Shown here: piece by piece, positions 1 to 8,318 of the stretch | Layout of the letters: every line of letters starts with the position of its first letter | How positions within the stretch are numbered: the first letter of the stretch is position 1 | NCBI RefSeq assembly: GCF_900112865.1 | Contig: NZ_FONH01000004.1 | Coordinates: 62,001-126,000, forward strand | DNA: 64,000 bases | Origin: Dyella marensis | GTDB lineage: Bacteria; Pseudomonadota; Gammaproteobacteria; Xanthomonadales; Rhodanobacteraceae | Reading direction: 5' to 3' | Notes under the pieces: generated by a model | What the model saw: the letters and a program-made list of their open reading frames with translations, nothing else | Told to the model about the DNA's origin: nothing | The model's database searches: none | Position numbers and translations under genes: made by a program

Positions 1-325
1 GCAGGTCCGGCAGCGCGGCGGCATCGGCGGCGTGCAGTTCGATCGCGTGCTCGATGCCGGCGCGGCGCACCGCCACGCGGCCTTGGGTGATCTTGCGCTC
101 GTCGCGATCCAGCCCGACGTAGCGCGGCAGCGCGCCGCGCGCATGCAGGTACAGCCCGAGCAGGCCGATGCCGCAGCCGATGTCGAGCAGGGGCAGGTTG
201 CAGCCCGCGATGGCGTCGGCGGTGGCCGCGTACACCGGATCGGAGGCGAGCTTGCCGCGCACGTAGCCGCGCTGGAAGCGGCCGTCGTAACAGGCGGCAA
301 TGCGTCGATGCGAGTGGGGATCCAT
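1..325 (-). CDS. class I SAM-dependent methyltransferase, 3' part cut by window edge
   Basis: Reading leftward from the ATG at 325-323, the frame stays open to the edge of the window (108 residues visible). A glycine-rich SAM-binding motif I (LLDIGCGIGLLGLYL, about residues 46-60) is followed by an acidic motif II ending in VGLDRD, typical of Rossmann-fold methyltransferases. The N-terminus (YDGRFQRGYVRGKLASDP) resembles small methyltransferases whose substrate cannot be told from sequence. It is divergent from the MFS gene at 481, so the 155-bp gap should hold both promoters. The substrate is unknown. Confidence 0.75.
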   Translation of the reverse strand, partial: MDPHSHRRIAACYDGRFQRGYVRGKLASDPVYAATADAIAGCNLPLLDIGCGIGLLGLYLHARGALPRYVGLDRDERKITQGRVAVRRAGIEHAIELHAADAAALPDL

Positions 326-480
326 CGGTTCGCAAAAAATCTCGATGCAGGGAGACTAGCGTTCGCGCGACAGCGATACCACCGGCACGATGTGAATGCG
401 GCGTCGCGAGCGAACGCCGCCTTGCGCCGCGGCGCGCATTGGTGTCTTGTGGCGCCACCCTCGCCGACAGCGGAGTTTCC

Positions 481-1761
481 ATGCGCCTGTTCGAGCCTTT
501 GCGCGAATTGAATGCCACGCAGCGTCACACCGTGCTGGCGAGCTTCCTCGGCTGGACGCTGGATGCGTTCGATTACTTCCTGCTGACCTTCGTGATCGTC
601 GCGGTCTCCAAGGAATTCCACGCCGACAAGGCGCAGGTGCTGTATGGCCTGTTCCTCACGCTGGCGGCGCGGCCGCTCGGCGCGTTCCTGTTCGGACGGC
701 TGGCGGATCGCTACGGACGCCGGCCGATCCTGATGATCGACGTGGTGCTGTTCTCGCTGTTCGAACTGGCTACCGCGTTCGCGCCGTCGCTCACCGCATT
801 CCTGGTGCTGCGCTTCCTGTTCGGCGTGGCGATGGGCGGCGAATGGGGACTGGGCGCGTCGCTGGCGATGGAAAGCATTCCGGCGCGCACGCGCGGGCTG
901 GTCTCCGGATTACTGCAGAGCGGGTATCCGTGCGGCTTCTTCCTCGGCGCGCTGGTGAACTGGCTGCTGGTGGATCACATCGGCTGGCGCGGCCTGTTCA
1001 TCGTCGGCGCGGCGCCGGCGCTGCTGGTGCTGTACATCCGTTCCAGCGTGCCGGAATCGCCGGTGTGGGAAGCCGGGCGCGAGGACCGCGCCAAACGCGG
1101 CCTGTTCGAGCAGATGCGCGGCCACTGGAAGCTGGCCTTCTACCTGACCCTGCTGATGGCCGCGTTCAACATGTTCAGCCACGGCTCGCAGGACCTGTAC
1201 CACACCTTCGAGGAGGAAACCCTGCATCTGCCGACGGGCTCCGGCGCGGCCTTCCTGCTGGTGGCGATGCTCAACCTGGGCGCGATGTTCGGCGGCCTGT
1301 TCTTCGGCGGGCTGTCGGAGCGGTTCGGGCGGCGGCGCACGATGATCACCGCGGCGCTGCTGGCGATCCCGGTGATTCCCCTGTGGATGTACGGCGGCTC
1401 GATGCTGTGGCTCTCGGTCGGCGCCTTCCTGATCCAGGTGATGGTGCAGGGCGCCTGGGGCGTGGTGCCCACGCACCTGAACGAGCTGTCGCCCGATGCG
1501 GTGCGCGGCACCCTGCCGGGCGTGGCCTACCAGCTGGGCAACCTGCTGGCGGCCTATACGGCCAATGCGCAGAACCTGATCGCGGACTGGCGCGGCGGCG
1601 ACCTGGCCTTCGCCATGAGCGCGTGGATCGCCGGCATCGCCCTGCTGCTGGCCCTGCTGGTATGGCTGGGGCCGGAAAAACAGGGCGTGGGGTTCGGAGA
1701 TTCCTCAGGCCCCAGGGGCGAATCCTTCTCCCCTCGGGAGAAGGTGCCGGCAGGCGGATGA
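481..1761 (+). CDS. MFS transporter, sugar/organic-acid type
   Basis: Predicted 426-residue inner-membrane carrier with about 12 hydrophobic segments. The signature loop between helices 2 and 3 (GRLADRYGRRP, residues 72-82) and its echo in the second half (GLSERFGRRRT) place it in the Major Facilitator Superfamily. The N-terminus (LGWTLDAFDYFLL) resembles the sialate/lactate/aromatic-acid carriers. The ATG at 481 is preferred over an upstream TTG at 439 because GGAG lies 6 bases ahead of it. The last 13 residues (ESFSPREKVPAGG) and the stop are encoded by an intergenic repeat that starts near 1724, so the C-terminus looks repeat-derived. The substrate is not predictable. Confidence 0.85.
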   Translation: MRLFEPLRELNATQRHTVLASFLGWTLDAFDYFLLTFVIVAVSKEFHADKAQVLYGLFLTLAARPLGAFLFGRLADRYGRRPILMIDVVLFSLFELATAFAPSLTAFLVLRFLFGVAMGGEWGLGASLAMESIPARTRGLVSGLLQSGYPCGFFLGALVNWLLVDHIGWRGLFIVGAAPALLVLYIRSSVPESPVWEAGREDRAKRGLFEQMRGHWKLAFYLTLLMAAFNMFSHGSQDLYHTFEEETLHLPTGSGAAFLLVAMLNLGAMFGGLFFGGLSERFGRRRTMITAALLAIPVIPLWMYGGSMLWLSVGAFLIQVMVQGAWGVVPTHLNELSPDAVRGTLPGVAYQLGNLLAAYTANAQNLIADWRGGDLAFAMSAWIAGIALLLALLVWLGPEKQGVGFGDSSGPRGESFSPREKVPAGG

Positions 1762-1870
1762 GGGTGCGGGCGGAGCGGTGCGCATCACTCTTGCGCTCCG
1801 GCCGTACCCTCACCCCCAACCCCTCTCTCCCACGGGGACTACCTTCGGGTCGCCGGAGGGAGAGGGGCTC
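1724..1870 (-). repeat. long intergenic inverted-repeat element, copy 1
   Basis: This about 147-bp element reads as the reverse complement of 17757-17878. Shared blocks include a C-rich end (CCTTCTCCC...GGGAGAAGG), a GATGAGGGT/GCGGGCGGAGCG core, a CGTACCCTCACCCC block and an AGAGGGGC end. Each end forms its own hairpin. Copy 1 carries about 20 extra bases near its right end. It supplies the 3' end of the MFS gene. Elements of this look are common between genes in xanthomonads and pseudomonads; that statement is from general knowledge, not from a search. Confidence 0.75.
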
Positions 1871-1878
1871 AAAGCCTC

Positions 1879-1887
1879 TGCTAGAAT
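1879..1887 (+). promoter_or_regulatory. extended -10 promoter element for slyD
   Basis: TGCTAGAAT matches an extended -10 (TGnTATAAT, one mismatch) and lies 30 bases before the slyD ATG. It sits just outside repeat copy 1. No clear -35 is seen, which is usual for extended -10 promoters. Confidence 0.45.
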
Positions 1888-1917
1888 GACCGCTTTTCGC
1901 ACATCACGAGACAGGCA

Positions 1918-2403
1918 ATGAAGGCTGGCAAGGACAAGGTCATCTCGCTCCACTACACCCTGACGGTGGACGGCGAGAAGGTGGAAAGCTCGCTCGATCG
2001 CAACGAGCCGCTGTGGGTGCTGCTCGGCCACGGCCAGCTGATCCCCGGCCTGGAGAAGGCGCTGGACGGCCACGAGGCCGGCGCGAGCCTGCAGGTCGAA
2101 GTGGCGCCGGAGGAAGGCTACGGCGTGCGCCAGGACGGCCAGATCCAGCGCGTGCCGAAGAAGTACTTCCAGAACGGCGCCCGCCTGAAGGTCGGCGACA
2201 CCACCGTGCTGGCGCTCAAGCAGGGCGGCCAGCGCGTGGTCACCGTGCACAAGGTGGGCATGAGCGCGATCGACGTCGACCTCAATCATCCGATGGCCGG
2301 CAAGACGCTGCACTTCGACGTGACCGTCAACGAGGTGCGCGACGGCAGCGAGGAAGAGATCCAGCACGGCCACGCGCATCCGCCGGGCGCCGAGGCGCAC
2401 TGA
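1918..2403 (+). CDS. slyD: FKBP-type peptidyl-prolyl isomerase, SlyD type
   Basis: Cytosolic prolyl cis-trans isomerase and chaperone of 161 residues. The FKBP half contains YTLTVDGEKVESS and LLGHGQLIPGLEKAL (about residues 13-60). The inserted insert-in-flap chaperone domain follows (AGASLQVEVAPEEGYGV to about residue 120), and the FKBP fold closes with HPMAGKTLHFDVTV. The tail is short (HGHAHPPGAEAH) with four His, much poorer in His/Cys than the E. coli SlyD tail, so any nickel role is probably modest. It is monocistronic, with an own promoter-like element and a strong terminator shared with ohr. Confidence 0.92.
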   Translation: MKAGKDKVISLHYTLTVDGEKVESSLDRNEPLWVLLGHGQLIPGLEKALDGHEAGASLQVEVAPEEGYGVRQDGQIQRVPKKYFQNGARLKVGDTTVLALKQGGQRVVTVHKVGMSAIDVDLNHPMAGKTLHFDVTVNEVRDGSEEEIQHGHAHPPGAEAH

Positions 2404-2426
2404 GCGCGGTTCTCGCGAGGCAAACG

Positions 2427-2456
2427 AAAACGGCGCCCACTGGGCGCCGTTTTTTT
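2427..2456. terminator. bidirectional Rho-independent terminator between slyD and ohr
   Basis: A nine-base-pair stem (ACGGCGCCC at 2430-2438 with GGGCGCCGT at 2442-2450) has a three-base loop, seven T on the right and an A-run on the left, so it can end transcripts of both convergent genes. Confidence 0.9.
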
Positions 2457-2469
2457 CTGCCGTGTGCGA

Positions 2470-2910
2470 TCAGGCCGCCAGCGTGATCTGCACGTCGACG
2501 TTGCCGCGGGTGGCGTGCGAGTAGGGGCAGATGTCGCTGTGCGCGGTGTCGACCAGCTTCTGCGCGACCTCGCGGTCGATGCCCGGCAGGCTCACTTCCA
2601 GCTTCACCGCGATGCCGAAGCCGGTCGGCTCGCGCGGGCCGATGCCCACCTGCGCGGTGACCGAGGCGTCCTTCAACGCCACCTTCTGCTCGCGCGCCAC
2701 ATAGCGCACCGCGCCTTCGAAACAGGCCGCATAGCCGGCGGCGAACAGCTGCTCCGGATTGCTGCCGTGGCCGCCCGGGCCGCCGAGTTCCTTCGGCACC
2801 TTCAGGTCGAAGTCGAGCACGCCGTCGCTGCTCTTGATATGGCCTTCGCGGCCGCCGTGGGCGGTGGCGGTGGCGGTGTAGAGGATCTTGCTGACAGTGC
2901 CGTTGCTCAT
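2470..2910 (-). CDS. ohr: organic hydroperoxide resistance protein Ohr
   Basis: Thiol peroxidase of the Ohr/OsmC family, 146 residues, that reduces organic and fatty-acid hydroperoxides, typically with lipoylated partners as reductant. The peroxidatic Cys63 is in YAACFEGAVR and the resolving Cys128 in HSDICPYSHATRGN; the fold-typical GGHGSNPEQLFAAGYAAC stretch is present. It lies 40 bp downstream of ohrR on the same strand, so the two probably form an ohrR-ohr operon expressed from the operator region near 3442. Confidence 0.96.
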   Translation of the reverse strand: MSNGTVSKILYTATATAHGGREGHIKSSDGVLDFDLKVPKELGGPGGHGSNPEQLFAAGYAACFEGAVRYVAREQKVALKDASVTAQVGIGPREPTGFGIAVKLEVSLPGIDREVAQKLVDTAHSDICPYSHATRGNVDVQITLAA

Positions 2911-2950
2911 GATGGTTTCCTCGATGGGAGTGGTACGGGGTGGGTGTGGG

Positions 2951-3415
2951 TCAGGCTTCGGTGGGGCTCAGTACCCGTGCGGCGAGTTCTCGCAGTTCGT
3001 CGCGCAGGCGGCGCATGTCGTCGGGGGCGAGGCACAGCCGCGCCGCCAGGCATGCGGGGATCGATTCGGCCGCGGCGCGCAGTTCGCGCCCGGCCGGGGT
3101 GAGGCGGATTTCCACTTCGCGCTCGTCGCTGCTGCGGCGTTCGCGCGAGACCAGGCCGGCCTGCTGCAGGCGCTTGAGCAACGGGGTCAGGGTGCCGGAA
3201 TCCAGCTGCAGGCGGCGGCCCAGCTCGCGCACGGTCAACCCGTCCTGTTCCCACAGCACCAGCATGGTCAGGTACTGCGGATAGGTCAGGTCCAGCGCCT
3301 CCAGCAGCGGCCGGTACGCGGCGGTGACGGCGCGGGAGGCGGCGTACAGCGCGAAGCACAGCTGCTGGTCGAGCAGCAGGGCGTCCGGGCTGGCGGTGGG
3401 CTTGGCGGTCTTCAT
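2951..3415 (-). CDS. ohrR: MarR-family organic peroxide sensor OhrR
   Basis: Winged-helix repressor of 154 residues. The conserved N-terminal sensing cysteine is Cys20 in LLDQQLCFALYAASR, as in OhrR of Xanthomonas and Bacillus. The DNA-binding region is YPQYLTMLVLWEQDGLTVRELGRRLQLDSGTLTPLLKRL, and the wing contains SRERRSSDEREVEIRLT. The ATG at 3415 is preferred over one at 3436 because the extra residues fall inside the operator region. Oxidation of Cys20 should release DNA and induce ohr. It is upstream of ohr and probably autoregulated. Confidence 0.94.
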   Translation of the reverse strand: MKTAKPTASPDALLLDQQLCFALYAASRAVTAAYRPLLEALDLTYPQYLTMLVLWEQDGLTVRELGRRLQLDSGTLTPLLKRLQQAGLVSRERRSSDEREVEIRLTPAGRELRAAAESIPACLAARLCLAPDDMRRLRDELRELAARVLSPTEA

Positions 3416-3441
3416 GTAGGCGAACCTTAGGTGCAAAATTC

Positions 3442-3455
3442 AATTGTGTACAATT
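3442..3455. promoter_or_regulatory. candidate OhrR operator upstream of ohrR-ohr
   Basis: AATTGT-GT-ACAATT is a perfect inverted repeat in an AT-rich island, unusual for this GC-rich window, 27 bases upstream of the ohrR start. A partial direct copy (CAATTCAATT) follows. Known OhrR operators are similar AT-rich palindromes; binding here is inferred. Confidence 0.6.
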
Positions 3456-3526
3456 CAATTTTTCAATCGCTGCGATAGGCGGCGCTCGTCGGGGCGCACC
3501 TGAGCGAAGGGCGAATCAGGGGGAGG

Positions 3527-4090
3527 CTAGTCGAGCAGCCGTTTGCCGAAGGCGAAATGGTCCTTCCAGTACGGCCCGTCGATATCGTCCAGGCGCACCG
3601 TGCCGCCGCTGTTGGGCGCGTGCACGAAGCGCCCCTTGCCGACATAGACGCCGACGTGGCTGATGCCGCCGCCGCCGCCGAAGAACACCAGGTCGCCGCT
3701 GACCAGGTCGCGCATGGTGCCGACCCGGTGGCCGCCCATCGCCGACATCTCGCGCGAGGTGCGCGGCAGCTGCAGGCCCGCGGCCTGGCGGTAGATGTAG
3801 TCGACCAGGCCGCTGCAGTCGAAGCCGCCGTCCGGCGTATTGCCGCCCCAGCGGTACGGCGTGCCGACCAGCGCGATGGCGCGGAACAGCACGTCGTTGG
3901 CCGTGCCCGTCGCCCCTTCCGGCGCGCGCGCGGGCAGGTTGGCGAGGGAGGAGCGGGATTCCTTGTAGGTCGGCTGCGGCCGGCGCGGCGCGCTGGAGCA
4001 GGCCGCCAGCGCCAGCAGCACCAGGGCCAGCGCCGCATGCCGCAACGTCAGCGGCGGGCGGGTGCTCGGTGCGGTGGCGGCCTGGCGCAT
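3527..4090 (-). CDS. NlpC/P60-family cell-wall endopeptidase, lipoprotein
   Basis: A 187-residue lipoprotein with a signal peptide and lipobox (LALAAC, lipidated Cys31). After a Pro/Ser-rich linker comes an NlpC/P60 cysteine peptidase domain: Cys92 in GGFDCSGLVDY, His145 in ISHVGVYVG and a third polar residue near H157 (FVHAPNSGG). It belongs to the Spr/MepS type that cuts D-Ala-mDAP cross-links in murein, anchored in the outer membrane facing the periplasm. A run of five glycines (FFGGGGGISH) precedes the catalytic His. It appears monocistronic. Confidence 0.9.
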   Translation of the reverse strand: MRQAATAPSTRPPLTLRHAALALVLLALAACSSAPRRPQPTYKESRSSLANLPARAPEGATGTANDVLFRAIALVGTPYRWGGNTPDGGFDCSGLVDYIYRQAAGLQLPRTSREMSAMGGHRVGTMRDLVSGDLVFFGGGGGISHVGVYVGKGRFVHAPNSGGTVRLDDIDGPYWKDHFAFGKRLLD

Positions 4091-4194
4091 GGGACATCCC
4101 TGGCGAACGACGGGCGCGAGGCTAGCAAATCAATGAGTTGGATGGAAGTCTTGAGTCCCGGGGTGAGGCTCTGCAGCCGCTGAGACCGCAATCC

Positions 4195-5568
4195 TCACTT
4201 GCCGACCGTCACCGTCCGCTCGCCCAGCACCTTGCCGTCGGCATCACGGACACGGACGCGGTAGTCGCCGGGGAACAGATACAGCGCGCTGCGCACGCCC
4301 GAATGCAGGAAGGCGAAACGGTCCGCCGGCACCGCCTGGTCGTTTTCCTTGGCGTGGAAGGCTTCGACCAGGCAGGGATAGGTCTTGTCGCACAGCTCGC
4401 TGCCGATCTCGAACGGCAGGCGCTCGCCACCCAGGCCGAGCCAGTCCGGACGCTGGCCTTCGTCGACGCCGGCCAGGTAGGGCAGCAGCAGGTCGCCGAC
4501 CTGGGCATACGTTGCCGTGGCGGTGGCTTCCTTCGCGGTGTGGCTGTCGGGCGGGAGGATCACCGAGATGTCGTGCAGATCGGGATTCGCGCTCCAGTAA
4601 GGCGATGCCGGTGCCGTGCCCGCGGCCGGCGCGGCGTCGGCCCTGCGTTCGAGCACCACCGGCCCGCTCGGCTTGTAGCTGGCAATGAGCTGGTCGTAGG
4701 CGGCGTGCGGCACGCGCGGATTCGCCTCGCGAAACTGCGTCTGCTCGATCGACAGCGGCTCGATGCCGCTCAGCCGCGCCAGTTCCGCCGCCATCGGCGC
4801 GGCCTTGCCGAGACGGCCCTTGGCCTTGTCGATGTGCGCGTAGCCGGCGTGCACGAACAGGCGCGCATCCGGATGCTCGGCGAACACGCGCTTGTACAGA
4901 TTCTTGGCCTGGCCGCTTTCGCGCACGGCGGTGGAAGACGTGTCCGCTTCGTACGGCACTACCACGAAGCCCAGTTGCAAGGCGCGGCGCACCAGTTCTC
5001 CGTACAGCGGCTCGTGCAGGTATTCGCTGCCGCTGGTCAATAATGGATAGCCGCGCCTGGCCATATCCGCATCCTCGTCGCCCAGCGCTTCCACCGCGAA
5101 GTAGTTGAAGCCTGCGGCACGCATGCGCGGCAGCAGGGCCAGGGTGAGTGCGCGGGTATGCGGGTCGTGGTGCGCCTCGTTGATCAGCACCAGCTTGCGA
5201 CCCTCCGCCATGTGCGCGATCGCCGCGGCGGCGTCGACGGCCTGCCAGGCGCCGGGCGCCGGCAGCGGGTCGTTGTAGTTCTTGCGGGTGTCGATGGGGA
5301 AGTCGCGCAAGGCCTGGGTGTACAGGCCCAGCTCGCTCTCGGTGGTGGCCAGCAATTGCCTGGCCACCAGGCGCTGGTCTTCCGGCAGCTTGTGCACGGC
5401 GGCGGCCAGGTAGCGGTAGCGCGCCAGGTCGTCGGTCAGCGGCTTGAGGTCGCGCAGCAGGGCCAGCGTGGCGGGATCGATCTCGTTCGCGCGCGATGCG
5501 CCGCACAGCAACCCCAACGCACAAGCGATGGCCGCGACACCGCGCGAAACCCGATGGCCCGATGACAT
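4195..5568 (-). CDS. exported ChaN/TraB-like protein, tandem paralogue 1
   Basis: 457 residues with an N-terminal signal peptide (about residues 9-27, ends near ASRANE). The central region LVLINEAHHDPHTRALTLALLPRM (around E131, H133, H134) followed by FNYFAVEAL resembles the Glu-x-His motif and following strand of the EreA/ChaN/TraB (Tiki-like) superfamily, members of which bind haem or act as metallo-hydrolases. The C-terminal domain has a Cys pair (ELCDKTYPCLVEA) and a beta-rich end (LYLFPGDYRVRVRDADGK). Its neighbour at 5648-6931 is a clear paralogue. Function unknown. Confidence 0.72.
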   Translation of the reverse strand: MSSGHRVSRGVAAIACALGLLCGASRANEIDPATLALLRDLKPLTDDLARYRYLAAAVHKLPEDQRLVARQLLATTESELGLYTQALRDFPIDTRKNYNDPLPAPGAWQAVDAAAAIAHMAEGRKLVLINEAHHDPHTRALTLALLPRMRAAGFNYFAVEALGDEDADMARRGYPLLTSGSEYLHEPLYGELVRRALQLGFVVVPYEADTSSTAVRESGQAKNLYKRVFAEHPDARLFVHAGYAHIDKAKGRLGKAAPMAAELARLSGIEPLSIEQTQFREANPRVPHAAYDQLIASYKPSGPVVLERRADAAPAAGTAPASPYWSANPDLHDISVILPPDSHTAKEATATATYAQVGDLLLPYLAGVDEGQRPDWLGLGGERLPFEIGSELCDKTYPCLVEAFHAKENDQAVPADRFAFLHSGVRSALYLFPGDYRVRVRDADGKVLGERTVTVGK

Positions 5569-5647
5569 GAATCCGTTCTCCCCCGTGGATGACGACGAAA
5601 GCTAATGGGGCCGATGCGCGGTTGCAAAAGCAGCGCAACAAAGGCGG

Positions 5648-6931
5648 TCAGGGCGCGACCTCGATGCGCCGTTCGGCCAGCACGCGGCCGTCCGCGTCCG
5701 ACGCGCGCAGCCGGTACTTGCCCGGAAACAGATACAGCGAACTCATCCCATCCGCCGCGAGGAAGCTGTAGCGGTCGGCGGCGATCGCATCGTCGCTTTC
5801 GTCCGCGTAGCGCGCTTCGACCATGCAGGGGATGTGGCCCGCGCACAGGTCGGTGGTGATCAGCCGCGAGCTGCGCCGTCCGTCCAGCGCGAGCCAGCGC
5901 GGCCGGCGCTGGTGGCCAGAGGGCGGCAGGATCACGTCGACATCGTGCCGCGCCGGATCCGCGCTCCACGCGCTGCCGTCGTCGCGGCGTACCAGCACCA
6001 TGGCTTTCTCCGGGCGATAAAGCGCGAGCAGCTGGCGATACGGATCGCCGTCCAGCTTGAAGCCGATGTCGCGCCAGCGGGTCTGGTCGATCGACAGCGG
6101 TTCGAAACCGCTGAGCTGCTTCAGCTGCATCGCCATCGGTTGCACGCCTGCGCCGAGATTGCCGGGCGCCTTGTCGACGTGCGCGTAGCCCGCATGGACG
6201 AACAGCCTGGCCTTCGGATCGGCCTCGAACACCTTGCGGTACAGCTGGCGCGCCTGGCCGGCCTCGCGCTGGCCGACGCTGCCCTCGTCCGCTTCGTAAG
6301 GCACCACGACGAAGCCGAGCTTCAGCGCCTGCCGCACGATCTCGCCGTACAACGGCTCGTGCAGGTATGGGCTGCCGCTGGCCGGCACCGGATAACCGCG
6401 CCGGGCCAATTCCGGATCGCCATCGTGCAGCGCTTCCGCGGCGAAATGGGTATAGCCCTCGGCGCGCAGGCGCGGCAGCAGGGCGAGGGTGAGCGCGCGG
6501 GTATGCGCGTCGTGGTGTGCTTCGTTGATCATCACGATGCGGCGGTCCTGCGCCAGCTTCGCGATGACCTCGGCGGCGTCGTCCGCCCGCCATTGCGCGG
6601 GCTGTGGCAACTCGCCGTTGAAGGCGACGCGGTTGTCGAACGGGAAGTCGCGGATCGCTTCGTCGTAGAGGCCCAGTTCGTCCTCGACCGCGGCCAGCAG
6701 CTGCAGCGGCAGGATGCGCGCGTCGTGCTCCAGGCGCGGGATGGCGTCGACCAGGTGGCGGTAGCGCTGCAGGTCGTTCTTCAGCGGTTGCAGCTCCGCA
6801 TAGATATCGCGCGCCTGGGTGGCCTGGTCTGCCGCGACTGCCGGCGCGGCGAGAGCGGCGGCGAGCAGCGCGAAGCCCAGCATGGGTCCGAGCCGCGCCA
6901 GCCAGTGCTCTGAAAATCGGTCCATGCCCAT
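5648..6931 (-). CDS. exported ChaN/TraB-like protein, tandem paralogue 2
   Basis: 427 residues with a signal peptide ending near APAVAADQ. It shares almost every landmark with the gene downstream: MINEAHHDAHTRALTLALLPRL (E137, H139, H140), YLHEPLYGEIVRQALKLGFVVVPYEAD, LFVHAGYAHVDKA, the Cys pair in DLCAGHIPCMVEA and the end LYLFPGKYRLRASDADGR. It lacks an about 25-residue Ala-rich linker found in paralogue 1. The second ATG (6925) may be the true start because GGGG lies at a better distance from it. The 79-bp gap suggests co-transcription. No function can be assigned. Confidence 0.72.
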   Translation of the reverse strand: MGMDRFSEHWLARLGPMLGFALLAAALAAPAVAADQATQARDIYAELQPLKNDLQRYRHLVDAIPRLEHDARILPLQLLAAVEDELGLYDEAIRDFPFDNRVAFNGELPQPAQWRADDAAEVIAKLAQDRRIVMINEAHHDAHTRALTLALLPRLRAEGYTHFAAEALHDGDPELARRGYPVPASGSPYLHEPLYGEIVRQALKLGFVVVPYEADEGSVGQREAGQARQLYRKVFEADPKARLFVHAGYAHVDKAPGNLGAGVQPMAMQLKQLSGFEPLSIDQTRWRDIGFKLDGDPYRQLLALYRPEKAMVLVRRDDGSAWSADPARHDVDVILPPSGHQRRPRWLALDGRRSSRLITTDLCAGHIPCMVEARYADESDDAIAADRYSFLAADGMSSLYLFPGKYRLRASDADGRVLAERRIEVAP

Positions 6932-6984
6932 CCCCGTGAACGAGGCCGGCGGGGGAGCGGCCTCGCCCCGCTACAATAGCCCGC

Positions 6985-8244
6985 ATGGATGCTTCGCGCA
7001 GTGACGTATTGATTCTCGGCGGCGGCGTGATCGGCCTCGCCAGCGCCTATTACCTGTTGCGGGCCGGCGCCACGGTCCGCGTGCTGGAACAGGGCACCCC
7101 CGGCTGCGGCAGCTCCCACGGCAACTGCGGCACCATCACGCCCAGCCACGCCGCGCCGCTGGCGATGCCGGGCATGGTCAGCGTGGCCTTGCGCTCGATG
7201 TTCCGCGCCGATGCGCCGCTCTATCTCAACCCCCGCCCCGACCCGGAGCGCCTGCGCTGGCTGCTCGGCTTCGCGCGGCGCTGCAACTGGCGCGATTTCG
7301 AGCGCGCCACGCGGGCCCGCTCGGCCATCCTGCAGCGCTCGCGCGGCCTGCTCGAGGCGCTGGTGCGGGACGAGGCGCTGGACTGCGAATTCGTCGCCGG
7401 TGGCGAGCTGTACGTGTATCGCACGCGGGCCCAGATGGAAGCCGACGAACGCCATCATGCGCAGGTGCTGGACCGCCTCGGCATCGAGGTGAACCGCCTG
7501 CGCGGCGACGAGGTGGAAAACCTCGAGCCGGCCCTGCTGCCCGGCGTGGCCGGCGGCCTGTTTCATCCGGGCGATGCGCAGCTGCGGCCCAACCGCTACG
7601 CGGCGGAGCTGGCGCGCCGCGTGCGCGAGCTCGGCGGCGTGATCGAAAGCGGTGCGCGCATCGACCAGTTCGGCCTGCAGGACGGCCGCATCTCGCATGT
7701 GCGCACCACCCGCGGCGTATTCCACGGCGAGCAGGTGGTGATGGCGCTGGGCGCCTGGTCGCCGCTGCTGGGCAGGCTGCTGGACCTGCGCCTGCCGATG
7801 CAGCCGGGCAAGGGCTATTCGATCACCTACACCCGCCCGCAGCAGGCGCCGCGCCATGCGCTGGTGCTGCGCGAGGCGGCGGTGTGCGTCACCACCTGGG
7901 GCAGCGGCTACCGGCTGGGCAGCACCATGGAATTCTCCGGCTACGCCGAAGGCCTCAACCGCACGCGCCTGGACGCGCTGCGCCGCGGCGCGGCCGCCGC
8001 GCTGCGCGAGCCGGAAGGGCCGGAAGTGCTGGAAGAATGGTGGGGCTGGCGGCCGATGAGCATGGACGAGGTGCCGATCATCGGCCCGAGCACGCGCTGG
8101 TCGAACCTGCTGCTGGCCACCGCGCACGGCATGCTGGGCGTCAGCATGTCGGCGGCCACCGGCGAGCTGGTCGCCGCGCTCGCCGGGCGCGGTACGGCGG
8201 CGCTCGATCCGGCGCCTTATGCACCGGCACGCTTCGGGCTGTGA
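6985..8244 (+). CDS. FAD-dependent D-amino-acid dehydrogenase-like oxidoreductase
   Basis: 419 residues with an N-terminal FAD-binding Rossmann motif (ILGGGVIGLASAYYLL, residues 9-24) and the DAO/DadA-type SSHGNCGTITPSHA segment. The C-terminal FAD region ends WWGWRPMSMDEVPIIGPS...AHGMLGVSMS. The family oxidises D-amino acids or D-hydroxyproline and passes electrons to the respiratory chain. The TACAAT hexamer at 6972-6977 leaves only 7 bases before the ATG, so the message may be leaderless. No dadX racemase neighbour is present, so the substrate stays open. Confidence 0.85.
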   Translation: MDASRSDVLILGGGVIGLASAYYLLRAGATVRVLEQGTPGCGSSHGNCGTITPSHAAPLAMPGMVSVALRSMFRADAPLYLNPRPDPERLRWLLGFARRCNWRDFERATRARSAILQRSRGLLEALVRDEALDCEFVAGGELYVYRTRAQMEADERHHAQVLDRLGIEVNRLRGDEVENLEPALLPGVAGGLFHPGDAQLRPNRYAAELARRVRELGGVIESGARIDQFGLQDGRISHVRTTRGVFHGEQVVMALGAWSPLLGRLLDLRLPMQPGKGYSITYTRPQQAPRHALVLREAAVCVTTWGSGYRLGSTMEFSGYAEGLNRTRLDALRRGAAAALREPEGPEVLEEWWGWRPMSMDEVPIIGPSTRWSNLLLATAHGMLGVSMSAATGELVAALAGRGTAALDPAPYAPARFGL

Positions 8245-8318
8245 GCTGTTGACGCGGGCTTAAAGCAGCGGCCGTTAGCGTGGCCGGGCTGGAAATCGAT
8301 AGCGAGGAACCTCGACGC

